Assembly (NCBI RefSeq): GCF_028769735.1
Contig: NC_088194.1
Location: 876,319 to 940,318, forward strand
Direction: 5' to 3'
DNA length: 64,000 nucleotides
Origin: Zonotrichia leucophrys gambelii
Taxonomy: Eukaryota > Chordata > Aves > Passeriformes > Passerellidae
Shown: positions 37,195-48,800 of the stretch, piece after piece
Layout: the number at the start of each line of letters is the position of its first letter
Numbering within the stretch: the stretch's first letter is position 1
Notes under the pieces: model-generated
Seen by the model: only the letters and a program-made list of their open reading frames with translations
Database searches by the model: none
Told to the model about the DNA's origin: nothing
Translations under genes and position numbers: made by a program

Positions 37195-38600
37195 GGACCC
37201 CCAGAAATCGGGGTGCATTGTCCCAGGGATCAGGGTGCATCACCCAGGAATTGGGGTGCATTGTCCCAGCAATCGGGGTGCACTGTCCCAGAAATCGAGG
37301 TGCATTGTCCCCAGGGATGGGGGTGCATCACCCCAGGAATTTGGGTACATCACCCCAAGGGATTGGAGTGCATTGTCCCAGAAATCGGGGTGCATTACTC
37401 TGGGGGTGCATCACCCAGGAATCGGGGTGCATCACTCCGGGGGTGCATCACCCAGAAATCGGGGTGCATCACCCTGGGGGGGCATCACCCATAAATCAGG
37501 CTGCATTGTCCCAGGAACTGGGGTCCACCACCCAGAAATCGAGGTGTATCCTCCATCAATCGGGGTGCACTGTCCCAGGGATTGGGGTGCATCCCCCATC
37601 AATCGGGGTGCACTGTCCCAGAAATCGAGGTGTATTGTCCTCAGGGATCGGGGTGCATCACCCCAGGAATTTGGGTACATCACCCCAAAGGATTGGAGTG
37701 CATTGTCCCAGAAATTGGGGTGCATTACTCTGGGGGTGCATCACTCCACGAATCGGGGTGCATCACTCAGAAATCGGGCTGCTTTGTCCCAGAAATCGGG
37801 GTGCATCACCCTGGGGGTGCATCACCCATAAATCAGGCTGCATTGTCCCAGGAACTGGGGTCCACCACCCAGAAATCGAGGTGCATCCTCCATCAATCGG
37901 GGTGCCCTGTCCCTGGGATAGGGGTGCATCACTCTGGGGGTTGTATCCCCCATCAATCGGGGTGCACTGTCCCAGCAATTGGGGTACCTTATCCAGAAAT
38001 CGAGGTGCACTGTCCATCAATTGGGGTGCCTGTCCCGGGGGGGATGCATCGCCATCAATCGGGGTGCATGTCCATCAATTGGGGTGCCCTGTCCTATCAA
38101 AATCGGGGTGCCCTGTCCGGGGAGGGATTCATCCGCCATCAATCGGGGTGCACTGTCCCAGAAATGAGGTGTATTGTCCTCAGGGATCGGGTTGCATCAC
38201 CCCAAATGGATTGGAGTGCATTGTCCCAGAAACTGGGGTGCATTACTCTGGGGGTGCATCACCCACGAATCGGGTGCTTGTCCCAGCAATCGGGGTGCAT
38301 CACCCTGAGGGTGCATCCCCATCAATAGGGTGCACTGTCCCAGCAATTGGGGTACCTTATCCAGAAATCGGGGTGCACTGTCCCAGCAATCGGGGTGCAC
38401 TGTCCGGGGATCGGGGTGCACTGTCCCATCAATCAGGGTGCCTTGTCCCGGGGATGGGGGTGCATCCGCCATCAGTCGAGGTGCCCTGTCCGAGGGATGC
38501 CCTGTCCCATCAATCGGGGTTCACTGTCCGGGCATTGGGGTGCCCTGTCCCATCAATCGGGGTGCATCCCCCATCAGTCGGGGTCCATCCCCCATCCACC
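37195..38600. repeat. AATCGGGGTGCATTGTCCCAG minisatellite, 1.4 kb
   Basis: About 60 copies of a 20-24 bp unit with higher-order blocks. For example, the segment at 37490-37690 recurs, partly, at 37825-38060. Confidence 0.95.
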
Positions 38601-38900
38601 CCGGTGCCCTATCCCGTTTCCATCCCCCTCCCGCCGCTGACGGACGGCTCCAGACGCGCATTCCCGGCGCGGTTGCCCCGGGCTCGGCCGCGGGCAGCAC
38701 CGGCCCCGCCCGGGGCTGGCAGCAGCTGCCGCCGGTCGGGGGCACGGCCGAGGCTGCGGGGTCACGGCCCGGCAGCTGGGCCGGCCCCCGGGCCCCCCGA
38801 GCCCCCCGAGCTGATCGCAGCCGCCGGGAGCTATTCCCGGCTCTGACCCGGTGAAGGGCGGGCAGGGAGGGGACCGAGACGAGGTGGCACGGGAGGGGAC
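38601..38900. promoter_or_regulatory. Isolated CpG island without a recognised gene
   Basis: A CpG-dense, GC-box-bearing stretch (GCCCCGCCCGGGGC at 38704) between repeat arrays. No coding exon is evident within several kb on either strand. Confidence 0.45.
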
Positions 38901-38984
38901 AATGCTGTGGGGAGTGGGGATGTCACCCTGGGGTCACACACAGAGCCCTGCTCTGCTCTCCAATTGGGATTTTGGGGTCCTGTG

Positions 38985-39715
38985 ACTATCAGACATGAAA
39001 CAACACGAGCATACACATTGCTGTTTTCAAGGCAAAAAAGAGAGAAATTTAATGCTAACTCCAGCATTTATAGATTTCTGAAAGTGACAGTGGGTTGGAG
39101 GGTGACAGTGCCACCTCTCCAATGACACCAGACAATCCAGTTCATTAAATTTCTCTTCTATAAAAGAATACAAAACAGTTATTTACAGAAAGTGTGTGAG
39201 AAAGTTCCTTACAAGAATGTAAACATCAAAAAGCTCAGAAAATGTTAAAAAATCAGAGCAACAGGGGTCCCTATGAAAAAGGCATGTTGTGGTAGTTGAT
39301 GTCCCTTAAGGGGTCCACTGCCTGTCTGTTTCTCCAAGCGGTTAATTTTGGAGGTGTGTACACACAATAACTCAGATTGGGGCTAACGAGGAGCTCTCAT
39401 TGCTATTTTAATAGCAAAAAAAACAGAAAAAATGCTAACTCCAGCATTTATAGATTTCTGAAAGTGACAGTGGGTTGGAGGGCGACAGTGCCACATCTCC
39501 AATGACACCAGACATTCCAACAGTCCATCAAGTTTCTCTCCTTCTATAAAATAATGCAAAACAATAATTTATTTACGGAAAGTGTGTGAGAAAGTTCCTT
39601 ACAAGAATGTAAACGTCAAAAAGCTCAGAAAATCTTAAAAAATCAGAGCAACAGGGTCCCTATTAAAAGGATTGTTGTTATTATCAGTGTCCCTATTAAG
39701 AGGATTGTCCCTGCT
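38985..39715. mobile_element. LTR-like repeat, two tandem copies
   Basis: Two AT-richer copies, about 39045-39290 and 39430-39680, share long blocks (GCATTTATAGATTTCTGAAA, GTGTGTGAGAAAGTTCCTTA). The pattern suggests LTR-type retroelement debris. No coding part. Confidence 0.55.
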
Positions 39716-39724
39716 GTAGCAGCT

Positions 39725-40265
39725 TCTTCAAGCCAGGTCTAATGAGCTCTTGGAGGTTTATAACACACCCAAGATAACTCAGCTACCCTTGGAGGCATAA
39801 AAATCAGCAGGATGGCTTCTGTTGCATTGCTAGAAACAAAAATGTTTAATAAAAAGCAAAATAACAAACAGAAAAACCAAGCTAAGTGCCAGAGGTTCTT
39901 GCTCTTAGTGAAACACCTTACAAAAATAATTAATTTCTTTGTTCACATTCTTTTCTGGTTAATTGAGTTTATTTAATCCAGGTGAGATTTTTTGGCTTCT
40001 GTTTGATTAGCTATCTTTAAATTTGAACAAAAATTTACATAAATTTTAATTTATAAAAAAAATTATAAATTTGAAGAAAATTTGAATTCCCCTAAGTCCT
40101 ACGAGGTGTCTTTTCACTTAAATGGAAGAGAGAAACTTCTGAGCTTCTTTCAAATACTCAAATCTCTGCCCTGATTGGTTTGACCACAAAAAAAACTCAC
40201 TTCCTTTTCAAACCAGGACATTTTTTTATGAAGGAACAAAGGATAATTTCACCACTCCATCCACA
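39725..40265 (+). mobile_element. Dispersed LTR-like repeat, copy 2
   Basis: Same family as 28730-29126 with an extra AT-rich insertion at about 40020-40090. It ends CACTCCATCCACA. Confidence 0.6.
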
Positions 40266-40790
40266 AGGAGCTCACTCCCACCGCGCATCCCCCTCGGCTC
40301 TGGCAGCCCCAATTTTGGGGAGGGGGCAGCGGGGGCCGCCCGAGCCCCTCCCGCTGTATTTTTAGCCCTTTCCTTATAAGGTTCCCACGAATTTTGGGAG
40401 CTGAGAGAGGGATGAAGTCATGGCTGAGGTCATCCCGCCTTCCCCCGCCTCGCTCACCCCACAGGGAGCTTTTTGTGCGGGCTCCATTGAAATCCCCCGG
40501 CGCAGGCGGGCAGGAAACAAAGCCCTGCCCTGGCTGGCGGGGGGCCAGGCTGCGGGGGGGCTCCAGGGGCTCTCAAAGCAACAATTGGCAGCTCCCACCC
40601 CTCAGGACCCCCCCTTTGCACACTGCTGTTTGCTGGGTGTGAGCGGGGTTTGAGTGCAGGGCGCTTGCACTGCTCTTTTCAGCATCCCCAAAATCAGCGT
40701 GGTCCCCAAAATCTGCCTGTGTGCACCCAGTGGGTGCTGCCCTGATAGGGTCTGATGGGGTTTGGGGTCAGGGGATTGAGTCATGGGGGC
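40266..40790. other. Unique intergenic sequence
   Basis: Single-copy GC-rich sequence with a TTATAAGGTTCC word at about 40374. No exon recognised. Confidence 0.45.
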
Positions 40791-40794
40791 ACCC

Positions 40795-42195
40795 GTGTCC
40801 CCCCCAGGGTCATTTTGGTCCTCCCAGAGTCATGTTTGGTCCCCCCAGGGTCATGTTTTGTCCCCCCAGGGTCATGCTTGGTCCCCCCAGGGTTGTGTTT
40901 GTCCCCCCAGGGTTGTGTTTTGTCCCCCCAGGGTTGAGTTTGGTTCCCCCAAGGTCACATTTGGTCCCCCCAGGGTCACATTTGGTACCCCCAGAGTCAC
41001 ATTTGGTCCCCCCAGGGTCACATTTGGTACCCCCAGAGTCACATTTGGTTCCTCCAGGTTGTGTTTGGTCCCCCAGGCTGTATTTGGTCCCCCAGGGTGT
41101 GTTTGGTTCCCCCAAGGTCAATTTGTCCCCCAAGGTTGTTTTGTCCCCCAGGGTTGTGTTTGGTCCCCCCAGGGTTGTGTTTGGTACCCCTTGGATCATG
41201 TTTGGTCCCCCTAGGGTTCCGTGTTTGGTCCCCAAGGTCATGTTTGGTCTCCAGGGTTGTGTTTGTCCCCCAGGTGTTTTGTTCAGGGTACTTGTCCCCA
41301 CAAGGTTGTGTTTGGTCTCCCCAAGGTCACATTTGTTCCCCCCAAGGTTGTGTTTTGTCCCCCCAGGATCGTGTTTGGTACCCCCAGGGTTGTGTTTGGT
41401 ACCCCTTGGATCATATTTGGTCCCCTCAGGGCCACATTTGGTGCCCCCAGGGTCACGTTTGGTCCCCCAGGGTCACATTTGGTCTCTCCAGGGTTGTGTT
41501 TGGTCCCCCTAGGGGTGAGTTTGGTTCCCCCAAGGTCGCATTTGGTCCCCCCAGGGTTGTGTTTGGTCCCACAGGGTCACGTTTGGTCCCCCAGGGTCAT
41601 GTTTGTCCCCCAGGGTTGTGTTTGGTCCCCCCAGGGTTGTGTTTGGTCCCCCCAGGGTCGTGTTTGGTTCCCCCAGGGTCCCGTTTGGTCCAGCCAGGGT
41701 CATGTTTGGTGCCCCCGGGGTTGTATTTGGTCCTCCCAGGGTTGTGTTTGGTCTCCCCACGGTTGTGTTTGGTCTCCTAGGGTCACGTTTTGTCCCCCCA
41801 AGGTCCCGTTTGATCCCCCCAGGGTCGTGTTTGGTCCCCCCAGGGCTGTATTTGGTCCCCACAGGGTTGTGTTTTGTCCCCCCAGGATCGTGTTTGGTGC
41901 CCCCAGGGTCACATTTGGTACCCCAGGGTTGTGTTTGGTACCCCTTGGATCATGTTTGGTCCCCCTAGGTTCGTGTTTGGTCCCCCCAAGGTCATGTTTG
42001 GTCTCCTAGGGTTGTGTTTTGTCCCCCCAGGGTCATGTTTGGTACCCCCAGGGTCATGTTTGGTCCCCCAGGGTTGTGTTTGGTACCCCCAGGGTTGTGT
42101 TTGGTCCCCCCAGGGTCACATTTGGTCCCCCCAGGGTCATGCTTGGTCCCCCCAGGGTTGTGTTTGGTACCCCCAGGGTCACCTTTGGTCCAGCT
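40795..42195. repeat. ~21-bp minisatellite, 1.4 kb
   Basis: About 65 copies of GGTCCCCCCAGGGTCATGTT, with TTGTGTTT and CACATTT variants. Confidence 0.95.
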
Positions 42196-42234
42196 GTGGT
42201 CACACAGTGCTGGGGGACAGCCCAGGTCCCACTG

Positions 42235-42935
42235 GGAACACTCCTGATCCCACTGAGGACGCTTGATCCCATGAGGGACATCCTTCATCTCACTGGGAAC
42301 AGGCTGGGTCACATCAGGGACACACTCTGTCCTGTTGGGGACACTCTAAGTACTGTTGGGGACACTTTGTACCCCATCAGTGACACCCTTGCTCCTGCTG
42401 GGACACACTCAATCCCTTTGGGGACATTTGCAGTCCTGTTGGGGACAGTCTTGCTCCTGTTGGGGACATATTTGGTCCCACCAGTGACACCCTTGCTTCT
42501 GCTGGGACATGCTCAATCCCTTTGGGGACACTCTCACTCCTGTTGGGGACATTCTCAATCCCTTTGAGGATACCCTCAGTGCTGTTGGGGACATTCTCAG
42601 TCCTCCTGGGGACACTTTCAGCCCTGTTAGGGGCACTCTCTGTCCTGTTGGGGACATTTTCGCTCCTGTTGGGGACACTCTTGGTGCTTTTGGGGACACC
42701 TCTGTCCTGTTGGGGACACCTCTGTCCTGCTGGGGACATTCTCGGTCCTGTTGGGGACACTCTCAGCCCCTTTGGGGACATTCTTGGTCCTGCTGGGGAC
42801 ACTTTTGCTCCTATTTGGGATATTTTTGGTCCTGTTGGGGACATTTTCAATCCCTTTGGGGACCCTCTCTGTCCTGTTGGGGACACTCTCGGTGCTGTTG
42901 GGGACATTCTGGGGACATTCTCGGTGCCGTTCCCT
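42235..42935. repeat. ~24-bp minisatellite
   Basis: About 28 units of CTGTTGGGGACATTCTCAGT, adjoining the previous array but with a different core. Confidence 0.93.
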
Positions 42936-43960
42936 CAAAGACCCCGGCAATGTCCCCCATCCCCCCGGCTGCCTCCGAGCCTTCACCGCTTCCTCCCCTC
43001 CTCCTCCTCCTCTCCTCCTCCTCCTCCTCCTGCTGCGGGAGGAAGGCGCTCCCCTCCCCCGCCATCTGCGCCCCCCGATCGCTGTCAGCGCCGCAGGAAT
43101 GCGGATTCATTTCGCCAGGAATGTCACCCCCCGCACGGCCCGGGCCGTCTCCGTCTCCTCCTCCTCATCCTCCACCCCCTCCCCGGGACCCCCCCCAGCT
43201 TTGGGGACCCCTCGGGGGGGGCTCGGGGGGCGCCGCTGCCGGGCCGTGTGATGGAACGCAGGCTCGGCGCCTGATTAAACTCATCAGAAGGGGATTTTAT
43301 TTTTTTTTTTATCTTAGGGTGTTTGGATCCGTTGGAGTTTCACCTTAAAAGGAATCTGTCGCCTTCAGCAGAGGAGGGGGCCGGGGGTTTTTCGGGGGGA
43401 GGAAGGCAGCTCGATGTCGGCTTCTTATCGCTCCTGGCTCTGAGCATCCCTGGGCACGGGAAGCCCCGAGCTAAATCGGGCACGGCGCGATGCTGAGCAA
43501 CCCCGTGGGTGCCAACCGTGCCAGGGCCAGCCGAGTCACCGTGTGCCCTGTCCGGCTGTGACTCAGCCCTTTGCCAGGCACAAAGGAGCTCGTTCTTTCA
43601 GCTGAGCGCTGATTTATGCGCCTCTCCCCACGCCCGGCTGCACAACGGGGCGATTGAGCCCCTCGCAGCCTCCCTGTGCCCACTGCCCTCCGGTTCGGGG
43701 GGTCCCCATGGGGTTCTGGTGGCTCCCAGGGCCGGGATGTGCGGGTGGTTCAGTGGGCATCGTGCCCACACCGGGCTCGGGGCACTGCCAGGCTGGGCTG
43801 GGTTGGCATCCCGGCCGCTGCTGTTGGCAGCCCAGGAGGAAACTGGGGGAATTCATGGGCAGCAGAGAGTCTTGAGGGGTGTCTGTGGAGCTCCAGGGTG
43901 GGGAGGCAGCGCCTCCAGGGGTGACAGGGGTCTGGGGGTGGGGGAGCATCGCAAAGGGAT
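42936..43960. other. Unique GC-rich intergenic sequence
   Basis: CpG-rich, with a CTC(CTC)n tract at 42990-43030 and T-run at 43298-43310. No coding exon recognised on either strand. Confidence 0.45.
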
Positions 43961-43964
43961 GGGG

Positions 43965-44815
43965 TCTGTAAGCCCAGGGGGCTGCATCACCATGAGAATG
44001 GGTGAAAATCCTTCTGGGGGCTGCATCAGCCTGGGAATGGAGGAAAACCCTCCTGGGGCACTGCCCTGGGGGCTGCAGCACTCTGGGAATGGGGGAACAT
44101 CATCCTGGGGGCTGCATTGCCCTGGGGATGGGGGAGAATCTTCCTGGGGGTGTCACCCTGGGAATGGAGGAGAATCCTCCTTCGGGGCATTGCCCCGGGG
44201 GACTTTATTGTCCTGGGAATGGGGAACCTCCTCTTGGGGACATTGTCCTGGGGGCTGCATCACCCTGGGGTCTGCATTGCCCTGGGAATGGGGAAACCTT
44301 CTCCTGGGAGCATTGCCCTGAGGGCTGAATTGTCCTGGGGGCTGCATCACCCTGGGGGCTCTATCACCCTGTGGTGTGCACCACCCTGGGAATGGAAGGA
44401 AACCCTCCTGAGGGCATTGCCCTGGGGGGCTTCATCACGCTGGGAATGGGGAAACACCCCCCTAGGGGCTGTATCACCATGGGAATGGAGGAGAATCCTC
44501 CTGGGGGTATTGCCCTGGGGGCTCCATCACCATGGGAACGGGGTAACACCACCCTGACGGCATTGCCCTGGGGCTTGCAGCACTCTGGGAATGGGGGAAG
44601 ACCCTCCTGGGGCCATTGCCCTGGGGAGCTGCATCTTCCTGGAGGCTCCATCACCCTGAGAATGGGGGAACATCCCCCTGAGGATTGCATCACCCTGGGA
44701 ATGGAGGAAAATCCTCGTGAGGGCATCACCCTGGGAATGGGGGAACATCCCCTGGGGGCATTGTCCCGGGGGGGCTGCATTGTCCTGGGGGGCTGCACCA
44801 CCCTGGCACTGGAGG
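43965..44815. repeat. ~36-bp minisatellite beside a nestin fragment
   Basis: Units of CTGCATCACCCTGGGAATGG plus GGGAACATCCTCCTGGGGG, about 23 copies. On the minus strand it directly follows the nestin-like fragment at 44843-44917. Confidence 0.92.
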
Positions 44816-44842
44816 AGCATCATGAGGCTGCAAACAGGTTAC

Positions 44843-44917
44843 AAACCCTGCCCACCTTCTGCCACCCTCCCTCCATCAGCTCCTGGTTGAACTCCAGGGC
44901 CTGCTCAACCATTTCCA
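44843..44917 (-). pseudogene. Degenerate copy of a nestin exon 4 segment
   Basis: The minus strand reads EMVEQALEFNQELMEGG, matching EIVEQALEFNQELMGAR encoded at 46875-46940 in NES, with about 75 bp of close nucleotide similarity. It lies downstream of the NES poly(A) signal, so it is not part of the NES message. No start, splice sites or continued frame. Confidence 0.8.
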
Positions 44918-45147
44918 TGGCTCTGGGGGCTGCACCATGCAGGGATTGTGGCCATGAAACTCCAGGGCTGTGCATTGTCCCAGAGATGGGGCAGCACCAT
45001 CCCACCCATCCTGCACCCTCGATCCTGCCCCCAGGATCCCCACCAGGGCACCATCCCAGCCCCAACCAGCCTGGAAATGCAACCCCCCCATCAGTGCCCT
45101 CCCCTGCCCCAGAGTGAGGAGAGCAAGTCCTGAGGGGAGGATGAGGC

Positions 45148-45153
45148 TTTATT
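45148..45153 (-). terminator. NES poly(A) signal AATAAA
   Basis: Minus-strand AATAAA (TTTATT on plus) about 745 bp past the NES stop codon. It is the first canonical hexamer on that strand after the stop. Confidence 0.8.
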
Positions 45154-45204
45154 AAATTAATTTTGGGTACATCCAGCGTGGCTCAGTCCCCAGGGTCAGG
45201 CTGG

Positions 45205-45830
45205 GGAGCCTGGGGTGATGTACCTCAAAATGCCGAGTCCCAGGGTGCAGTTTGGGGGGGGCCCTAACCTCCAGCTGGACGTCCTGGAGGAATTGGAGAG
45301 GGAATCTTGCAGGGAATGAGGAAACACAGAGTTTAAATTAAATACAGCAGAGCAACCCACCCAGGAGGAAACTGGAAATGAAGAGGGGATCCCAGAGCAA
45401 ACATGAGAATTTGGGTGGGCTGTGAGGGGTGCAACAGAACTTGGTGGTTCTTCACTCTGAAATGGGGTGCAAAAAATCCACACAAACATGTTAAAAACCC
45501 AGGGTCAGCCTGGGGTGATGTAGCCCAAAATGCTGAATCCCAGGGTGCAGTTTGGGGGAGTCCCTAAGGTCCAGCTGGACGTCCTGGAGGAATTGGAGAG
45601 GAAATCTTGCAGGGAATGGGGAACCACTGAGTTTAAATTAAATACCAGGTGGGTTCCTCCAGGCAACCCACCCAGGAGGAAACTCAGAATGAAGAGGGGA
45701 TCCCAGAGCAAACGTGAGAATTTGGGTGGGCTGTGAGGGGTGCAACAGAACTTGGTGGTTCTTCACTCTGAAAAGGGGTGCAAAAAATCCACACAAACAT
45801 GTAAAAACCCACGGGGAGATGGGGAAGCAT
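45205..45830. repeat. Tandem duplication in the NES 3'UTR, period ~310 bp
   Basis: Two copies, about 45205-45505 and 45515-45830, share nearly all sequence (for example GACGTCCTGGAGGAATTGGA in both). The right copy has a short insertion, CCAGGTGGGTTCCTCC. Confidence 0.92.
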
Positions 45831-45895
45831 CAGGACGGGGTGGGATAAGGGGGAACAATGGGGTTCTGGCAGGAAGGAGCCACCAGAAGGTTCTG

Positions 45896-48800
45896 TCACT
45901 CGTCCCCTGAGGAGCAGGGCTGCCGCTGGGCTGTGGGGCTCAGGACATCCTCCTCACCCAGAGCAGGGGACACGGGGCTCAGCTGCTTCCCCCTGAGGCT
46001 GCCATCCCCCAGCCTGGTGGCAGTGCCATCCCCAGGGCTGGGGATCTGTGCTGGCAGCACCCCCGAGGGCTCTGAGAGGGTTTCCTGTGCCGGGGCCGTG
46101 CTGGAGGTGCCGTTCAGCAGCTCCTCGGTGAATTCGGGCAGCTCCTCCAGGCTGTGCGGGCGGTGCAGCCCGTTCTGAGCCCGGAGCTCACCCTCCTGCA
46201 TCACCTCCGGGGCCTCCTGCACCGTGGGCTCCTCCTCGCTGGAGGAGGACAGGGAGGAGCCTTCCTCTGCATCCTGGGAGAGCTCGGGGTCTTCCTCTGC
46301 ATCCCTGGGGAGTTTGGGGTGTTCCTCTGCATCCTGGGGGAGCTCGGGGTGTTCCTCTGCATCTCGGGAGAGTTTGGAGTCTTCTTCTGCATCCCAGGAC
46401 AGCTCGGGGTGTTTTCCTGCATCCCGGGACAGCTCTGAGCCTTCCTCTTCATCTCGGGACAGCTCGGGATCTTCGTCTGCATCCCGGGAGAGCTGAGAGT
46501 GTACTTCTGCATCCTGGGAGAGCTCGGGGTGTTCTTCTGCATCCCGGGAGAGCTGAGAGTGTTCTCCTGCATCCTGGGAGAACTCTGAGCCTTCCTCTGC
46601 ATCCTGGGACAGATCAGAGCCTTCCTCTGCATCCCGGGAGAGTTTGGAGCCTTCCTCTGCATCCCGGGAGAGCTGAGAGCATTCCTGGGCATCCAGAGAC
46701 AGCTCGGGGTGTTCGCCTTCACCCTGGTAGAACTCAGAGCCTTCCTGGGCATCCTGGGGGAGCTCGGAGTGTTCCTCTCCATCCCAGGACACCTCAGGGT
46801 GTTCTTCTGCATCCCGGGAGAGCTCAGAGCGTTCCCCTCCATCCCGGGACAGCTCTCTCGTGCCAGGACCCTGCCCAGCCTCTGCCACCCTCGCCCCCAT
46901 CAGCTCCTGGTTGAACTCCAGCGCCTGCTCAACTATTTCCAGAATCCCCGAGGCTTTCATGATCTCCACGGGCAGCTCAGCTGTGTCAGGGATGTCTGGG
47001 GTCACCTCTGGAGAACCTCCCTGCCCCAGGCTCTCACTGCCCAGGGCTCCCTCCTCCATCCCTAGCTGCTCTTCCAGGGGCTGCTCTGCTCCATCAGGCC
47101 CTGCCTGGGCCTGGAGCTCTGCTGTGGCCTTGGTTGGGTCATGGGGAGCCATGCTGGGCTCATCCTCATCTTCCTCCTCCTCCTCCTCCTGCCCCGCCAG
47201 TCCCAGGGTCCTGGCATCCCCCTCCAGCTCAGCTGTGCTGTGGAGCTCCTCATCTGGATCCTCTGGGTGCTCTGGTCCCTCCCAAGCTGCAGAGCCTGTG
47301 GCATCCTGGGTTGGCTCACCAGAACCTCCTGCTGATGGTTCCACCACCCCCAGACAGTTTGGATCTTCTTCTGGGCCTTCTTCCAGCTCAGCAGTGTCCT
47401 CTTCATCATTTGGCACCTCAGGTTCCTCAGTGGGCACCTCCATATCTGCTTCAGCAGCCAGATCTTCTGGGTGCTCTTCTGCAGAGCCTGTGGCACCCTG
47501 GGCTGGCTCACCAGAACCTCCTGATGATGGTTCCATCACCCCCATAGAGCTGGAGTCTTCTTCTGGGCCTTCCTCCAGCTCAGCAGTGACCTCCTCATCC
47601 TCTGGCACCTCAGGTTCCTCAGTGGGCACCTCCATACCATCATCTAGATCAGCAGCCAGATCTTCTGGGTGCTCTTCTGCAGAGCCTGTGGCACCCTGGG
47701 CTGGCTCACCAGAACCTCCTGATGATGGCTCCACCACCCCCAGACAGTTTGGATCTTCTTCTGGGCCTTCCTCCAGCTCAGCTGTGCTGTGGAGCTCCTC
47801 ATCTGGATCTTCTGGGTGCTCTGGTCCCTGCCATGCTGTGGCATCCTGGGCTGGCTCACCAGAACCTCCTGATGATGGCTCCACCACCCCAAGGCAGCTG
47901 GGGTCTTCTTCTGGGCCTTCCTCCAGCTCAGCAGTGCCCTCCTCATCCTCTGGCACCTCAGTGGGCACCTCCATACCCTCATCTGCTCCTGCAGCCAGCA
48001 CCTCCAGGTGCTCTGTGCCCTCCTCTGGCCCTGCAGACGCTTCCCCAGGAGCCCCCAGACCATCTTGGCCGCCTTCAGCTGCGTCCACTTGAATTTCTTC
48101 AAAGTCCTCAGGGATCTCGGCTTCCTCTGAGCTGGACACCTCTTGGCTGGGAGCAGAGACCATGAAATAACCTTCCTCTTCTTCAGCCTCCTCTGCCTCC
48201 TCTTGTGGCACGCTGGCAGTTGGTGGCTGGTCCCTCCCTTGGGCCTGCTGGGCTGTGGCACACACAGGAGTTGTCCCCGTGGTGTCCTCGCTCTCTGGAG
48301 GGTCTGGGCTGGGTGTCCCCATCAGCATCTCCTCCTGGTAGAGGTGCAGGGGGGTGCTGTCGGGCAGGGTGTCCTCCAGCTCCACCCTCCTGCCCGTGCC
48401 CACTGCCAGCTCTGGGGTTTTTGGGGTCTCCTCCAGTGCCCACTCACCTGGCACCTGCCCCAGTGCCACCAGCTCTGAGCTCTCCAATTCTGGGGGTTCT
48501 GTGTCTCTGCGGGTCTCCTTCAATGCCCACTCGTTCTTCTCACCTGGCACCTGCCCTGGTGCCACCAGCTCTGTGGGTTCTGTGTCTCTGGTGGCCTCCT
48601 CCAGTGCCCACTCAGCACTGGCACCTGGCACCTGCCCCAGCTCCCCAGGTTCTGTGGGTTCTGTGTCTCTGGGGGTGTCCTCCAATGCCCACTCAGCACT
48701 GTCACCTGGCACCTGCCCTGGTGCCACCAGCTCAGTGGGTTCTGTATCTCTGGTGGCCTCCTCCAATGCCCACTCACCTGGCACCTGCCCTGGTGCCACC

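Noticed and set aside
35730..38846. 1038-residue plus-strand open frame rich in Cys-His-Thr and Ile-Gly-Val-His repeats
   Set aside because: It spans two unrelated minisatellites and a CpG island. Frames stay open because unit lengths and composition avoid stops; there is no domain and no splice logic.
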